DNA of 64,000 nt, from the NCBI RefSeq assembly GCF_004402045.1, contig NZ_SOMG01000003.1, positions 62,001-126,000 of the forward strand, given 5' to 3'. The notes beneath the pieces are model-generated. The model was not told where the DNA came from, ran no database searches, and saw only the letters and a program-made list of their open reading frames with translations. This stretch comes from Lelliottia nimipressuralis. Lineage in GTDB: Bacteria > Pseudomonadota > Gammaproteobacteria > Enterobacterales > Enterobacteriaceae. This document shows, piece by piece, positions 11,205 through 20,549 of this stretch (within the stretch, counting starts at the first letter, position 1; every line of letters begins with the position of its first letter). The translations under genes were made by a program, and so were the position numbers.

Positions 11205-13538
11205 ATGAAGCAAATTCGAATGCTTGCCCAGTACTACGTCGATCTGATGATGAAGCTCGGGCTGGTGCGTTTCTCCATGCTGCTGGCGCTGGCGCTGGTT
11301 GTGCTGGCCATTGTGGTGCAAATGGCCGTGACCATGGTTCTGCATGGTCAGGTCGAAAGTATCGACGTTATCCGCTCTATCTTCTTTGGCTTACTCATTA
11401 CCCCCTGGGCGGTCTATTTCCTCTCCGTCGTCGTTGAGCAACTGGAAGAGTCCCGCCAGCGCCTGTCAAAACTGGTCGACAAACTGGAGGAGATGCGCGA
11501 GCGCGACCTGAAGCTCAACGTTCAGCTCAAAGACAACATTGCGCAGCTGAATCAGGAGATTTCAGATCGTGAGAAGGCGGAAGCCGAGCGTCAGGCCACG
11601 CTGGAGCAGCTGAAAGTCGAAATGAAAGAGCGTGAGGTCACGCAGATCCAGCTCGAGCAGCAATCCTCTTTCCTGCGTTCGTTCCTTGATGCCTCACCGG
11701 ATCTGGTGTTCTACCGTAATGAAGATAAAGAGTTTTCCGGCTGTAACCGGGCGATGGAACTGCTCACCGGGAAAAGCGAAAAGCAGCTGATTCACCTGAA
11801 GCCACAGGACGTTTACTCCGAAGAGGCGGCCGCCAAGGTCATGGAGACGGACGAAAAAGTGTTCCGCCATAACGTCTCACTGACCTATGAACAGTGGCTG
11901 GATTATCCGGACGGACGTAAAGCCTGCTTCGAGATCCGTAAGGTGCCCTATTATGACCGCGTGGGGAAACGCCACGGCCTGATGGGCTTTGGCCGCGATA
12001 TCACCGAGCGTAAGCGCTATCAGGATGCCCTTGAGCGCGCCAGCCGTGACAAAACCACCTTCATCTCGACCATCAGCCACGAACTGCGCACCCCGCTTAA
12101 TGGCATTGTCGGGCTGAGCCGTATTCTGCTGGATACCGACCTGACCGCAGAGCAGGAAAAATACCTCAAAACGATCCATGTCTCGGCGGTCACGCTGGGT
12201 AATATCTTCAACGATATTATTGACATGGATAAGATGGAGCGTCGTAAAGTTCAGCTTGATAACCAGCCGGTTGATTTCACCAGCTTCCTTGCCGATCTGG
12301 AAAACCTGTCCGGCCTGCAGGCGCAGCAGAAGGGGCTGAGCTTTGTGATGGATCCCACCCTGCCGCTGCCGCATAAAGTGGTGACTGACGGTACGCGGCT
12401 GCGCCAGATCCTGTGGAACCTGATCAGCAACGCGGTGAAATTTACCCAGAAGGGGAAGGTGGCGGTGCGTATCCGCTATGACGAAGGCGACATGCTGCAC
12501 TTCGAGGTGGAAGACTCCGGGATTGGTATTCCGCAGGAGGAGCAGGACAAAATTTTCGCGATGTACTACCAGGTGAAAGACAGCAATGGCGGGAAACCCG
12601 CCACCGGTACAGGCATTGGCCTGGCGGTGTCAAAACGGCTGGCGAAGAGTATGGGTGGCGATATCACCGTTGCCAGCCTGCCGGGCAAAGGATCAACCTT
12701 CACGCTGACGGTCCATGCGCCGGCGGTGGCGGAAGAGGTTGAGGATACCTTTGATAACGACGACATGCCGCTGCCTGCGCTGCACGTCCTGCTGGTGGAA
12801 GATATTGAGCTGAACGTGATTGTGGCGCGCTCTGTGCTGGAAAAATTGGGCAACAGCGTCGATGTCGCGATGACGGGTAAAGCCGCTCTGGAGATGTTTA
12901 AACCGGACGAATACGACCTCGTTCTGCTGGATATTCAATTACCGGATATGACCGGGCTGGATATCTCGCGTGAACTAACGCGCCAGTACGCGGCCGATGA
13001 ACTGCCGCCGCTGGTTGCGTTGACGGCGAACGTACTGAAAGATAAAAAAGAGTATCTCGATGCCGGTATGGACGATGTACTCAGCAAGCCGCTGGCGGTG
13101 CCTGCTCTGACCGCCATGATTAAGAAGTTCTGGGATACCCATGATGAAGAGGAGAGCACCATGACGTCTGTTGATAGCGCAAAAGCCCAAACGATACTCG
13201 ATACGGGAATGCTTGAGCAGTACATCGATCTGGTTGGTCCAAAACTGATTACCGACGGTCTGGCGGTGTTCGAAAAAATGATGCCTGGCTATCTGAGCGT
13301 GCTGGAATCAAACCTGACCGCCCGGGACCAGAAGGGCATCGTGGAAGAAGGACATAAAATCAAAGGTGCAGCCGGCTCGGTCGGTTTACGCCACCTGCAG
13401 CAGCTGGGTCAACAGATTCAGTCGCCTGATTTACCTGCCTGGGAAGATAACGTGGGTGATTGGGTTGAAGAGATGAAACAAGAGTGGCAAAACGATGTTG
13501 CAGTGCTTAAAGCCTGGGTCGATGCCAGAAAAAAATGA
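11205..13538 (+). CDS. arcB: Hybrid sensor histidine kinase ArcB
   Basis: A 777-residue tripartite sensor kinase of the Arc system. It senses the redox state of the quinone pool and phosphorylates ArcA under low oxygen. In order: two N-terminal membrane helices (about 23-77), a coiled linker, a PAS domain (about 155-270), the H-box His292 in ISHELRTPLNG, the ATPase domain, a receiver with Asp576 (LLDIQLPDMTG), and an HPt domain with His717 (GHKIKGAAGS). The ATG at 11205 has a GAAGGGA site upstream; an in-frame TTG at 11175 is less likely. A TATTAT at 11170-11175 could be the -10 box. In K-12 yhcC lies upstream; here lptG does. Confidence 0.97.
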   Translation: MKQIRMLAQYYVDLMMKLGLVRFSMLLALALVVLAIVVQMAVTMVLHGQVESIDVIRSIFFGLLITPWAVYFLSVVVEQLEESRQRLSKLVDKLEEMRERDLKLNVQLKDNIAQLNQEISDREKAEAERQATLEQLKVEMKEREVTQIQLEQQSSFLRSFLDASPDLVFYRNEDKEFSGCNRAMELLTGKSEKQLIHLKPQDVYSEEAAAKVMETDEKVFRHNVSLTYEQWLDYPDGRKACFEIRKVPYYDRVGKRHGLMGFGRDITERKRYQDALERASRDKTTFISTISHELRTPLNGIVGLSRILLDTDLTAEQEKYLKTIHVSAVTLGNIFNDIIDMDKMERRKVQLDNQPVDFTSFLADLENLSGLQAQQKGLSFVMDPTLPLPHKVVTDGTRLRQILWNLISNAVKFTQKGKVAVRIRYDEGDMLHFEVEDSGIGIPQEEQDKIFAMYYQVKDSNGGKPATGTGIGLAVSKRLAKSMGGDITVASLPGKGSTFTLTVHAPAVAEEVEDTFDNDDMPLPALHVLLVEDIELNVIVARSVLEKLGNSVDVAMTGKAALEMFKPDEYDLVLLDIQLPDMTGLDISRELTRQYAADELPPLVALTANVLKDKKEYLDAGMDDVLSKPLAVPALTAMIKKFWDTHDEEESTMTSVDSAKAQTILDTGMLEQYIDLVGPKLITDGLAVFEKMMPGYLSVLESNLTARDQKGIVEEGHKIKGAAGSVGLRHLQQLGQQIQSPDLPAWEDNVGDWVEEMKQEWQNDVAVLKAWVDARKK

Positions 13539-13651
13539 CCCCGGCTTAACCGGGGTGCGCGAATACTGCGCCAACACCAGGGAAATCGTGGCTGCGCCTG
13601 TTTTTTAAAGTTATTTTCGAAAAGGCGCCGCCTGAAAAATTTAGGCCGCAC
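13529..13651 (-). ncRNA. arcZ: Small regulatory RNA ArcZ
   Basis: On the minus strand between elbB and arcB. The conserved 3' half of ArcZ is intact (GATTTCCCTGGTGTTGGCGC, then AGTATTCGCGCACCCC), followed by the terminator stem ACCCCGG/CCGGGGT and a run of seven T. The 5' end GTGCGGCC is also conserved; the middle differs from K-12. A -10 box TATCTT lies at 13663-13658. The terminator overlaps the last arcB codons on the opposite strand. In E. coli, Hfq-bound ArcZ activates rpoS, represses several targets and down-regulates arcB, while ArcA represses arcZ. The exact ends are inferred by alignment from memory. Confidence 0.88.
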
Positions 13652-13770
13652 GCAGATAAGATAGCAAATCTTAAATGGTTTGTTACATGAATCAGTGAAA
13701 TGTGTGAAGCATAGCGTTTTAATCAAAATTATTAATGTGCTTCAGCAAGTTGCAGAAAAGGATCGTCATG

Positions 13771-14424
13771 ATGAAAAAGATTGGTGTCGTGCTGAGCGGA
13801 TGCGGTGTTTACGATGGTTCTGAGATACATGAAGCCGTCATCACGCTGCTGGCTTTGGCAAAACAGGGAGCAGAGGTTATTTGCTTTGCGCCAGACAAAA
13901 ATCAGGCGGATGTAATTAATCATCTGACCGGTGAGCCGATGGCGGAAACCCGTAATGTACTGATTGAAGCCGCGCGTATTGCGCGAGGTGATATCCATCC
14001 TCTTATTCAGGCAGACGCCGCTGAGCTTGATGCGTTAATTGTGCCGGGTGGGTTTGGCGCTGCTAAAAATCTCAGCACCTTTGCCGCGCAGGGTGCGGAG
14101 TGTCAGATCGATCCTCATCTAAAAACGTTGTCGCAGGCCATGCACGCGGCGGGAAAACCGCTGGGCTTTATCTGCATCGCCCCGGCCATGCTGCCCAAAA
14201 TTTTTGATTTCCCGCTGCGCCTGACTATCGGGACGGATATTGATACCGCAGACATCGTCGAGGAAATGGGGGGCGAACACGTCCCGTGCCCGGTAGATGA
14301 TATTGTGGTTGATGAAGATAACAAAATTGTCACCACGCCTGCTTATATGCTGGCGCAGAATATTGCAGAGGCCGCCTCAGGTATTGAAAAGCTGGTGGCT
14401 CGCGTGCTGGTGCTCACTGAATGA
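13771..14424 (+). CDS. elbB: ElbB, DJ-1/PfpI-superfamily isoprenoid-linked protein
   Basis: A 217-residue class I glutamine-amidotransferase-like (DJ-1/ThiJ) protein. The nucleophile elbow Cys is in [11 protein letters not shown]. coli ElbB was linked to early isoprenoid synthesis and shows weak glyoxalase activity; its physiological role is unsettled. Two adjacent ATGs (13768 and 13771) follow AAAAGGA; the second gives the family's MKKIGV start and better spacing. Its stop overlaps the mtgA start in ATGA, which implies coupling. Confidence 0.94.
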   Translation: MKKIGVVLSGCGVYDGSEIHEAVITLLALAKQGAEVICFAPDKNQADVINHLTGEPMAETRNVLIEAARIARGDIHPLIQADAAELDALIVPGGFGAAKNLSTFAAQGAECQIDPHLKTLSQAMHAAGKPLGFICIAPAMLPKIFDFPLRLTIGTDIDTADIVEEMGGEHVPCPVDDIVVDEDNKIVTTPAYMLAQNIAEAASGIEKLVARVLVLTE

Positions 14425-15146
14425 GACGTCAATTTGGCGCAGGCGCATGGGTGAAACGTATTCTCTTGCGCATCGTTCTTGTGCTGGCGGTATTCTGGGG
14501 AGGCGGGCTGGCTTTATTCAGCATTATGCCGGTTTCGTTCTCTGCCGTTATGGTTGAGCGCCAGCTCGGCGCGTGGCTCACCGGCGATTTCAGCTATGTG
14601 GCCCACTCAGACTGGGTGAGCATGGACGCGATCTCACCGTTCATGGGGCTGGCGGTCATCGCGGCGGAGGATCAGAAATTCCCGGAGCACTGGGGGTTCG
14701 ACGTTGCGGCCATTGAAAAGGCACTTGCCCATAACGAACGCCACGAAAACCGCGTGCGAGGCGCGTCAACGCTGTCACAACAGACGGCCAAAAACCTGTT
14801 TCTGTGGGATGGGCGAAGCTGGGTGCGAAAAGGGCTGGAAGCGGGCCTGACCCTGGGGATGGAAACAGTCTGGAGCAAAAAGCGCATCCTGACCGTTTAT
14901 CTCAACGTCGCTGAATTTGGTGACGGCATATTTGGTGTGGAAGCTGCCGCACAGCGTTATTTTAATAAACCGGCCAGCCGTCTGAGTATGTCAGAAGCGG
15001 CACTCCTGGCGGCTGTTTTACCTAATCCCATCCGCTTTAAAGCCAGTGCCCCATCAGGGTACGTGCGAAGCCGACAGGCGTGGATCATGCGCCAGATGCG
15101 TCAGTTGGGAGGGGAAGGGTTTATGGAGCGCAATAAATTAATGTAG
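14421..15146 (+). CDS. mtgA: Monofunctional peptidoglycan glycosyltransferase MtgA
   Basis: A 241-residue GT51 glycosyltransferase that polymerises lipid II into glycan strands and is anchored by one N-terminal helix (about residues 14-36). The catalytic Glu motif is visible in [13 protein letters not shown], and the second conserved block in [17 protein letters not shown]. There is no transpeptidase domain, as expected. The start overlaps the elbB stop by four bases. The stop codon is embedded in a REP palindrome. Confidence 0.96.
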   Translation: MRRQFGAGAWVKRILLRIVLVLAVFWGGGLALFSIMPVSFSAVMVERQLGAWLTGDFSYVAHSDWVSMDAISPFMGLAVIAAEDQKFPEHWGFDVAAIEKALAHNERHENRVRGASTLSQQTAKNLFLWDGRSWVRKGLEAGLTLGMETVWSKKRILTVYLNVAEFGDGIFGVEAAAQRYFNKPASRLSMSEAALLAAVLPNPIRFKASAPSGYVRSRQAWIMRQMRQLGGEGFMERNKLM

Positions 15147-15172
15147 GGCGGGTAAGCGTAGCGCCACCCGCT
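15143..15172. repeat. REP element at mtgA 3' end
   Basis: A short palindrome, GTAGGGCGGGTAAGCGTAGC with the complementary GCCACCCGC, overlaps the mtgA stop codon and lies before the convergent npr gene. It is the Y-type REP variant seen again at 42874. Confidence 0.7.
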
Positions 15173-15184
15173 GAATAGCAGACC

Positions 15185-15457
15185 TTAATCTTCGTCGAAC
15201 CCTGCGTTAAACAGGGCAATCACCGCCGCCAGCGCTTCCTCTTCCTGAGGGCCGGTGGCTTCTACTTCAATCTGGCGCCCTTTGGCGGAATCCAGCATCA
15301 GCAGCGCGATCACGCTGTTTGCTTCCGCTTCGGTACCTTCGTCATTCCGCAGCAGAACCTCAGCATCGAAACCCTGCATCAGCTCAAACAGTTTCATCGC
15401 CGGGCGTGCATGCATGCCCAGCTTGTTGGTGATCTCAACGGTTTGTTTTACGGTCAT
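15185..15457 (-). CDS. ptsO: Phosphocarrier protein NPr
   Basis: A 90-residue HPr-like protein (also called npr), the phosphocarrier of the nitrogen PTS. It takes phosphate from EI-Ntr (PtsP) and passes it to EIIA-Ntr. The phosphorylated His is His16 in LGMHARPAM. It ends the rpoN-hpf-ptsN-rapZ-npr operon, and its ATG overlaps the rapZ stop by four bases. Length equals K-12. Confidence 0.96.
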   Translation of the reverse strand: MTVKQTVEITNKLGMHARPAMKLFELMQGFDAEVLLRNDEGTEAEANSVIALLMLDSAKGRQIEVEATGPQEEEALAAVIALFNAGFDED

Positions 15458-16308
15458 GTTTTACGTTTTTCCAGCGTGCGATGACGGGACTGAACGTTCT
15501 TCCCGCGCGAGCGGAAATAGTCGGCCAGCTGTTCAGCGATGTAAACCGAACGATGTTTACCGCCGGTACAGCCAATCGCCACCGTCAGGTAGCTGCGATT
15601 GTTTGTCTCCAGCATTGGTAACCATAGCTCAAGGTAGCTTCGCGTCTGGTAGATAAAATTGTGAACTTCTGTGTGCCTGTCGAGGAAGGCCGCGACGGGC
15701 TTATCCAGACCGGTCATTGGACGCAGTTTCGGATCCCAGTGCGGGTTCGGCAGGAAGCGCACATCGAAAACATAATCCGCATCAATCGGGATACCGTGCT
15801 TAAATCCAAAGGATTCGAACACCATCGTCAGTTCGCGCTCGCGCTTGCCCAACAGCCGGGTACGCAGCATTTCCGCCAGCTCGTGAACGGACATCTCCGA
15901 GGTGTCGACAATCAGGTCGGCACGTGAACGGAGCGGCTCCAGCAGATCGCTCTCTTCATCGATAGCGCTCTCCAGAGAGAGGTTCTTACTGGAAAGCGGG
16001 TGCAGACGACGGGTATCGCTGTATCGGCGGATCAGGGTATTACGGTCTGCATCAAGAAACAGCAGCTGAGGCGAAAACGCCTCAGGCAGGTTACTCATCG
16101 CCTGCTCAAAAATTTCTGGCGATTCAGGCATATTACGAACGTCGATACTGACGGCGGCAGAGGTTTGTCTTTCCGCAAGCGTCCGAGCCAGGTCGGGCAA
16201 TAACACGACCGGCAGGTTATCTACGCAGTAAAAACCCATGTCTTCCAGCGCGCGCAGAGCAACGGATTTCCCCGACCCTGAACGGCCACTGACAATCATC
16301 AGCACCAT
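15454..16308 (-). CDS. rapZ: RNase adapter protein RapZ
   Basis: A 284-residue adapter that presents the sRNA GlmZ to RNase E and so controls GlmS and hexosamine supply. The N-terminal P-loop is GRSGSGKS (about residues 8-15) with a Walker B-like segment. The C-terminal RNA-binding domain has [11 protein letters not shown] and the basic tail ending in KRKT. Length equals K-12. It lies 45 bp after ptsN and overlaps npr by four bases. glmM, the next step of the same pathway, is also in this window at 40825. Confidence 0.96.
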   Translation of the reverse strand: MVLMIVSGRSGSGKSVALRALEDMGFYCVDNLPVVLLPDLARTLAERQTSAAVSIDVRNMPESPEIFEQAMSNLPEAFSPQLLFLDADRNTLIRRYSDTRRLHPLSSKNLSLESAIDEESDLLEPLRSRADLIVDTSEMSVHELAEMLRTRLLGKRERELTMVFESFGFKHGIPIDADYVFDVRFLPNPHWDPKLRPMTGLDKPVAAFLDRHTEVHNFIYQTRSYLELWLPMLETNNRSYLTVAIGCTGGKHRSVYIAEQLADYFRSRGKNVQSRHRTLEKRKT

Positions 16309-16353
16309 GTTCCGTTTCTCCTCAGGACAACAGATGTGAAGGCCATCTCCTGG

Positions 16354-16845
16354 TTATGCATCATCCTGATTGCCTTCTGCTTCAGTGATAATTTGATAGA
16401 GCTCTTCATCACTTTGGGCCGAGCGCAGTCGGCGGCAAATGGTTTTATCGGCCAGACGTTTTGCGACCAGCGACAGCGTATGCAGATGGGTTTTCGTTTG
16501 GTCGGCAGGAACCAGCAGCGCGAAGAGGAGATCGACGGGCTGGTTATCAATGGCATCGAAGGCGATAGGTGTTTCAAGCTGCACAAACACACCGACGGCG
16601 CGCAGGGTATCCTCTTCCAGTTTGCCGTGCGGGATCGCGATGCCGTTGCCGATACCGGTACTGCCCATTTTTTCACGGGTCAGGATCGCTTCGAACACCA
16701 CCTGCGGCGGCAGGCCCAGCTGTTTTGCAGCCAGTTCACTGATGATCTCCAGCGCACGTTTTTTGCTCTGGCAGTGAACAGCACTGCGGGTACATTCCTG
16801 GTTAAGGACATTGCTCAGTTGAAGAGCGGAATCGTTGTTCATCAT
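16354..16845 (-). CDS. ptsN: PTS IIA-like nitrogen regulatory protein EIIA-Ntr
   Basis: A 163-residue EIIA protein of the fructose/mannitol type, used for regulation, not sugar uptake. In E. coli it controls the TrkA K+ uptake protein, KdpD and other targets according to phosphorylation state. The phosphorylation site is the His in GNGIAIPHGK (about residue 73). Length equals K-12 when the first of two adjacent ATGs is used. A strong hairpin separates it from hpf upstream. Confidence 0.96.
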   Translation of the reverse strand: MMNNDSALQLSNVLNQECTRSAVHCQSKKRALEIISELAAKQLGLPPQVVFEAILTREKMGSTGIGNGIAIPHGKLEEDTLRAVGVFVQLETPIAFDAIDNQPVDLLFALLVPADQTKTHLHTLSLVAKRLADKTICRRLRSAQSDEELYQIITEAEGNQDDA

Positions 16846-16874
16846 AATTTCACCTAAGCGCTAACTGTACAAAT

Positions 16875-16899
16875 GGCCTGTTGTGTTTCACAACAGGCC
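16875..16899. other. Intercistronic hairpin between hpf and ptsN
   Basis: A perfect 11-bp inverted repeat (GGCCTGTTGTG and its complement) with a three-base loop lies in the 82-bp gap. There is no T-run on either side, so it looks like an mRNA processing or stability hairpin, not an intrinsic terminator. Confidence 0.6.
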
Positions 16900-16927
16900 G
16901 TCCTGCACCCGTTAACTGCCCGGACAA

Positions 16928-17215
16928 TTAGTGTTGTTTCAGTTTATCTTTATGTTTATTGAGCTGTCGCGCAAGCTTATCAATCAAGCCGTCGATAGCA
17001 GCGTACATGTCCTGCCCTTCCGCACTGGCATGGAGTTCGCCCCCGTTAACATGCAGGGTGGCATCCGAGATATGAGTCACTTTCTCCACTTTCAACACAA
17101 TATAGACCTGATTGATCCTTTCGAAATACTGCTCGAGTTTCGCAAACTTCGTGTTCACAAAGTCGCGTAAAGCCTCAGTAATTTCGACGTTTTGTCCAGT
17201 GATGTTGAGCTGCAT
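16928..17215 (-). CDS. hpf: Ribosome hibernation promoting factor (short HPF)
   Basis: A 95-residue short-form HPF that binds the 30S decoding region in stationary phase and helps form inactive 100S ribosomes. The sequence (MQLNITGQNVEITEALRDFV) aligns with K-12 over its whole length. The ATG at 17215 is chosen; an in-frame start at 17299 would add 28 residues overlapping rpoN and is not family-like. The true start follows the rpoN stop by 22 bp, consistent with cotranscription. Confidence 0.96.
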   Translation of the reverse strand: MQLNITGQNVEITEALRDFVNTKFAKLEQYFERINQVYIVLKVEKVTHISDATLHVNGGELHASAEGQDMYAAIDGLIDKLARQLNKHKDKLKQH

Positions 17216-17237
17216 AGTGTCTTCCTTATCGGTTGTG

Positions 17238-18671
17238 TCAGACCAGCTGTTTACGCTGGTTGGACGGCGGAATGGATAAAGACTCTCGATACTTCGCAAC
17301 AGTACGACGTGCCACCATAATACCCTGATCGGACAGCATGGTGGTTAACTTACTGTCACTCAGTGGCTTCGCGGGGTTCTCCGCGGCGATCAACTTCTTC
17401 ACCAGGGCACGAATCGCCGTTGACGACGCTTCGCCGCCGCCCTCGGTATTCACGTGGCTGGAGAAGAAATACTTAAGCTCAAAAATACCGCGCGGACTGT
17501 GCAGATACTTCTGCGTGGTTACACGGGAAATGGTTGATTCATGCATCTCGACGGCCTGGGCGATATCCGCCAGCACCATCGGTTTCATATACTCTTCGCC
17601 CTGCTCAAAGAAAGCCTGCTGCTGTTCGACAATGCAGCGGCTGACGCGTAGCAGCGTATCATTTCGGCTCTCCAGACTTTTGATCAACCATCGCGCTTCC
17701 TGCAAATTGCTACGAATATATTGATTGTCGGAGTCGTTACGCACGCTGGTGCACATGGAGGCATACTGCTGGTTGATTTGCAGGCGAGGGATGCTGTCAG
17801 AGTTCAGTTCAACGACCCATCGGTCATTGTGTTTTCTGACCAGCACATCCGGGATCACGTACTCGGGTTCGCTGGTCTGGATCGACTGACCGGGGCGCGG
17901 ATCGAGCGACTGAATCAGATTCACCGCTTCTTTCAGCACGTCTTCTTTCAGGCGCGTGACGCGCATCAGGCTGCGGAAATCATGGTTAGCCAACAGATCC
18001 AGATGATCGCTAATGATGACGCGCGCCTCATCGAGCCATGGCGTCTCTTTGCTGAACTGAGAAAGCTGGATCAGCAGGCAGTCGCGCAGATCTTTTGCGG
18101 CCACGCCTACCGGATCGAAACGCTGGATGCGCTTCAGAACAGCTTCTACTTCCTCAAGCTCAATCTCTTCGTCGCCCATGCTTTCGAGGATATCGTCCAG
18201 CGTGACGGTTAAATAGCCCGTGTCATCCACGGCATCGACAATGGACGTGGCAATCGCACGATCGGTGTCGGAGAAGGGGGTCAGCTCCACCTGCCACATC
18301 AGGTAATCCTGAAGCGACTGGGTGGTTTCTCCCTGATAGACCGGTAGCTCATCGTCCTGGTAGTCTGCACGCGTACCGGAAGGGGTTCCGGCGGTGTAGA
18401 TTTCGTCCCAACTGGCATCCAGCGGAAGCTCGTCCGGCATCTCTTTTTGTTCGAGTGCATCCGCGGTGTCGAGCGCTTCTGTATCCTGCGACTGCTGGGT
18501 TTCTACCTCGTCATGAAGATCGGTTTGTTCCAGCAGGGGATTACTGTCCAGCGCCTGCTGGAGCTCCTGCTGAAGTTCTAACGTGGACAGTTGCAACAGG
18601 CGAATTGCCTGCTGTAGCTGCGGCGTCATCGCCAGTTGTTGGCTGAGCCTTAATTGCAAACCTTGCTTCAT
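17238..18671 (-). CDS. rpoN: RNA polymerase sigma-54 factor RpoN
   Basis: A 477-residue sigma-54, which directs RNA polymerase to -24/-12 promoters and depends on AAA+ activators. Region I is Gln/Leu-rich ([20 protein letters not shown], about residues 1-50), followed by an acidic region II (about 55-120), the core-binding region, a helix-turn-helix and the C-terminal RpoN box [10 protein letters not shown]. It heads the hpf-ptsN-rapZ-npr set and follows lptB by 47 bp. Length equals K-12. Confidence 0.97.
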   Translation of the reverse strand: MKQGLQLRLSQQLAMTPQLQQAIRLLQLSTLELQQELQQALDSNPLLEQTDLHDEVETQQSQDTEALDTADALEQKEMPDELPLDASWDEIYTAGTPSGTRADYQDDELPVYQGETTQSLQDYLMWQVELTPFSDTDRAIATSIVDAVDDTGYLTVTLDDILESMGDEEIELEEVEAVLKRIQRFDPVGVAAKDLRDCLLIQLSQFSKETPWLDEARVIISDHLDLLANHDFRSLMRVTRLKEDVLKEAVNLIQSLDPRPGQSIQTSEPEYVIPDVLVRKHNDRWVVELNSDSIPRLQINQQYASMCTSVRNDSDNQYIRSNLQEARWLIKSLESRNDTLLRVSRCIVEQQQAFFEQGEEYMKPMVLADIAQAVEMHESTISRVTTQKYLHSPRGIFELKYFFSSHVNTEGGGEASSTAIRALVKKLIAAENPAKPLSDSKLTTMLSDQGIMVARRTVAKYRESLSIPPSNQRKQLV

Positions 18672-18718
18672 GTTCAGAGCATTTTTCTCCGGTTCGGCGT
18701 TACGTTACCTCTACCCTA

Positions 18719-19444
18719 TCAGAGTCTGAAGTCTTCCCCAAGATAGACGCGCTTAACATGATCGTCTTCGAGGATCTGTTGTGGCGTACCGTGGGCGATC
18801 AGATTGCCCTGGCTCACAATATACGCACGTTCACACACGGCCAGCGTTTCACGCACGTTGTGGTCGGTGATCAATACGCCAAGCCCGCTGTCACGCAGGT
18901 GTTCAATGATTCGTTTAATGTCGATAACGGAGATCGGGTCAACGCCCGCAAACGGTTCATCCAGCAGGATAAATTTCGGGTTTGCGGCCAGCGCACGCGC
19001 AATCTCAACGCGGCGACGTTCACCCCCGGAGAGCGCCTGACCGAGGCTGTCACGCAGATGCTCAATGTGGAACTCTTCCATCAGCTCTTTGGCACGATCC
19101 TGACGCTGTTCGCTGGTCAGATCGTTACGAATTTGCAGGACCGCCATCAGGTTATCGTAAACGCTAAGACGACGGAAAATGGAGGCTTCCTGCGGCAGAT
19201 AGCCGATCCCACGGCGCGCGCGCGCGTGCAGCGGCAGAAGACTGATGTCTTCATCGTCAATGACAATGTTGCCGGCATCGCGCGGCACAATGCCAACGAC
19301 CATGTAGAAGGTTGTGGTTTTACCCGCACCATTAGGGCCAAGCAGGCCCACAATTTCGCCGGAGTTGACGGTCAGACTGACATCTTCTACGACACGGCGG
19401 CCCTTATAGGCCTTCGCGAGGTTTTTTGCAGTTAATGTTGCCAT
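18719..19444 (-). CDS. lptB: LPS export ABC ATPase LptB
   Basis: A 241-residue ABC ATPase that powers LptB2FG. The Walker A is GPNGAGKTT, the signature LSGGERRR, the Walker [13 protein letters not shown] and the switch His is in ITDHNVRET. It follows lptA by only six bases in the kdsD-kdsC-lptC-lptA-lptB unit. Its permease partners lptF and lptG lie at 8887-11069, much closer than in K-12. Confidence 0.97.
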   Translation of the reverse strand: MATLTAKNLAKAYKGRRVVEDVSLTVNSGEIVGLLGPNGAGKTTTFYMVVGIVPRDAGNIVIDDEDISLLPLHARARRGIGYLPQEASIFRRLSVYDNLMAVLQIRNDLTSEQRQDRAKELMEEFHIEHLRDSLGQALSGGERRRVEIARALAANPKFILLDEPFAGVDPISVIDIKRIIEHLRDSGLGVLITDHNVRETLAVCERAYIVSQGNLIAHGTPQQILEDDHVKRVYLGEDFRL

Positions 19445-19450
19445 AACGAA

Positions 19451-20005
19451 TTAGTTACTCTTCTTCTGTGCCGGGGCCTGGCCTTTGCCTTTGTCCTGCA
19501 GCTGCGACGGAACCAGTACGGTGGTGACGCGTTTGCCTTTCTCGCTGGAGGCCTGCATTTTTTGCTCTTTAACCAGATAGGTGATCTGGTCGCCGGTAAT
19601 GTTGCTGTCCAGCTGTTCCAGATATGCATTCCCGGTCAGGATGACCAGATCTTTCGCCAGCTCATAGTGCATATGCGTGGCGTGGCCTTTCACCGGCTTG
19701 CCGTTGTCTTGCATCTGATAGAAGGTCGCCGGATTACCATAGCCATCGATAATCTCTTTGCCCTGCTCGCCACCCGGACGGGTAACGACCACTTTGTCGG
19801 CGTTAATTTTAATGGTGCCCTGGGTCATGACGACGTTACCCGTAAAGGTGACGACGTTACCCTGCATATCGAGAGACTGGGTGTCGGACTCGATATGGAT
19901 CGGCTGGTCGGTATCGCCCGTTACAGCAAGCGCGGGGAGACTGGTTGCCAGCATCGCGCTGGCGATAATTACTTTAAGGCTGAGTTTGTTTGTTTTGAAT
20001 TTCAT
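19451..20005 (-). CDS. lptA: Periplasmic LPS transport protein LptA
   Basis: A 184-residue periplasmic beta-jellyroll protein that forms the bridge carrying LPS from LptC to LptD/E. A cleavable signal peptide ends at LPALA, with mature VTGDTDQPIHIES. The ATG at 20005 lies 32 bp inside lptC. The bases just before it read CCTCC, which cannot act as a ribosome binding site; AAAAGG lies about 12 bases upstream, so translational coupling to lptC is likely. An in-frame TTG at 20026 is a weaker alternative. Confidence 0.94.
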   Translation of the reverse strand: MKFKTNKLSLKVIIASAMLATSLPALAVTGDTDQPIHIESDTQSLDMQGNVVTFTGNVVMTQGTIKINADKVVVTRPGGEQGKEIIDGYGNPATFYQMQDNGKPVKGHATHMHYELAKDLVILTGNAYLEQLDSNITGDQITYLVKEQKMQASSEKGKRVTTVLVPSQLQDKGKGQAPAQKKSN

Positions 20006-20549
20006 AGGAGGTTCTAACCTTTTCAATCAGCTCGGCGTTTTTGCTGCGTAAGTTCCCGCGCATTCTTAAGCCGCTGGAATTAAATGTTGTGCCATACAGT
20101 GTGACCAGATCCTGCGACGTCACGTCCTGGGTCACCAGGTTGATTTGGGCATTATCCGTCGTAATTTTTCGCAGTTGCGAGTCAGCGGTCAGGGCGTTGA
20201 CTTCAACGTGACCATATAGATAAAGCATACGGTCATTTGTCAGTTTTGCCCGATCGGACTTAATTGACCACGTCGGCACTTTGTCTTTATCAAACGTGGT
20301 CATGACGGGCTGGGTAAACCACGAAATACCGTCATCTGAAAAATATTCAACATGCTGGGCAATCAGGCGATAATTCAGCGCGCCTTCCGGGCTATAGACC
20401 ACGGTGTCGCTGTGATCGCTTTTATAGGTTGGATCGTTAGTGTTGATCGCTTCCGTTTGCGTATCGTCACGATCGGCAAGGTTCACGCCAATCAATACCA
20501 GGGCGACAAGCGAAAGCAAAATGATAATCCAACGTCTGGTTTTACTCAT
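19974..20549 (-). CDS. lptC: LPS transport protein LptC
   Basis: A 191-residue bitopic inner-membrane protein with one N-terminal helix (about residues 7-25) that inserts into LptB2FG, and a periplasmic jellyroll that hands LPS to LptA. Sequence and length match K-12, including the C-terminus EIQNKQTQP. The start overlaps the kdsC stop by four bases and the end overlaps lptA by 32 bases, giving a tightly packed unit. Confidence 0.96.
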   Translation of the reverse strand: MSKTRRWIIILLSLVALVLIGVNLADRDDTQTEAINTNDPTYKSDHSDTVVYSPEGALNYRLIAQHVEYFSDDGISWFTQPVMTTFDKDKVPTWSIKSDRAKLTNDRMLYLYGHVEVNALTADSQLRKITTDNAQINLVTQDVTSQDLVTLYGTTFNSSGLRMRGNLRSKNAELIEKVRTSYEIQNKQTQP

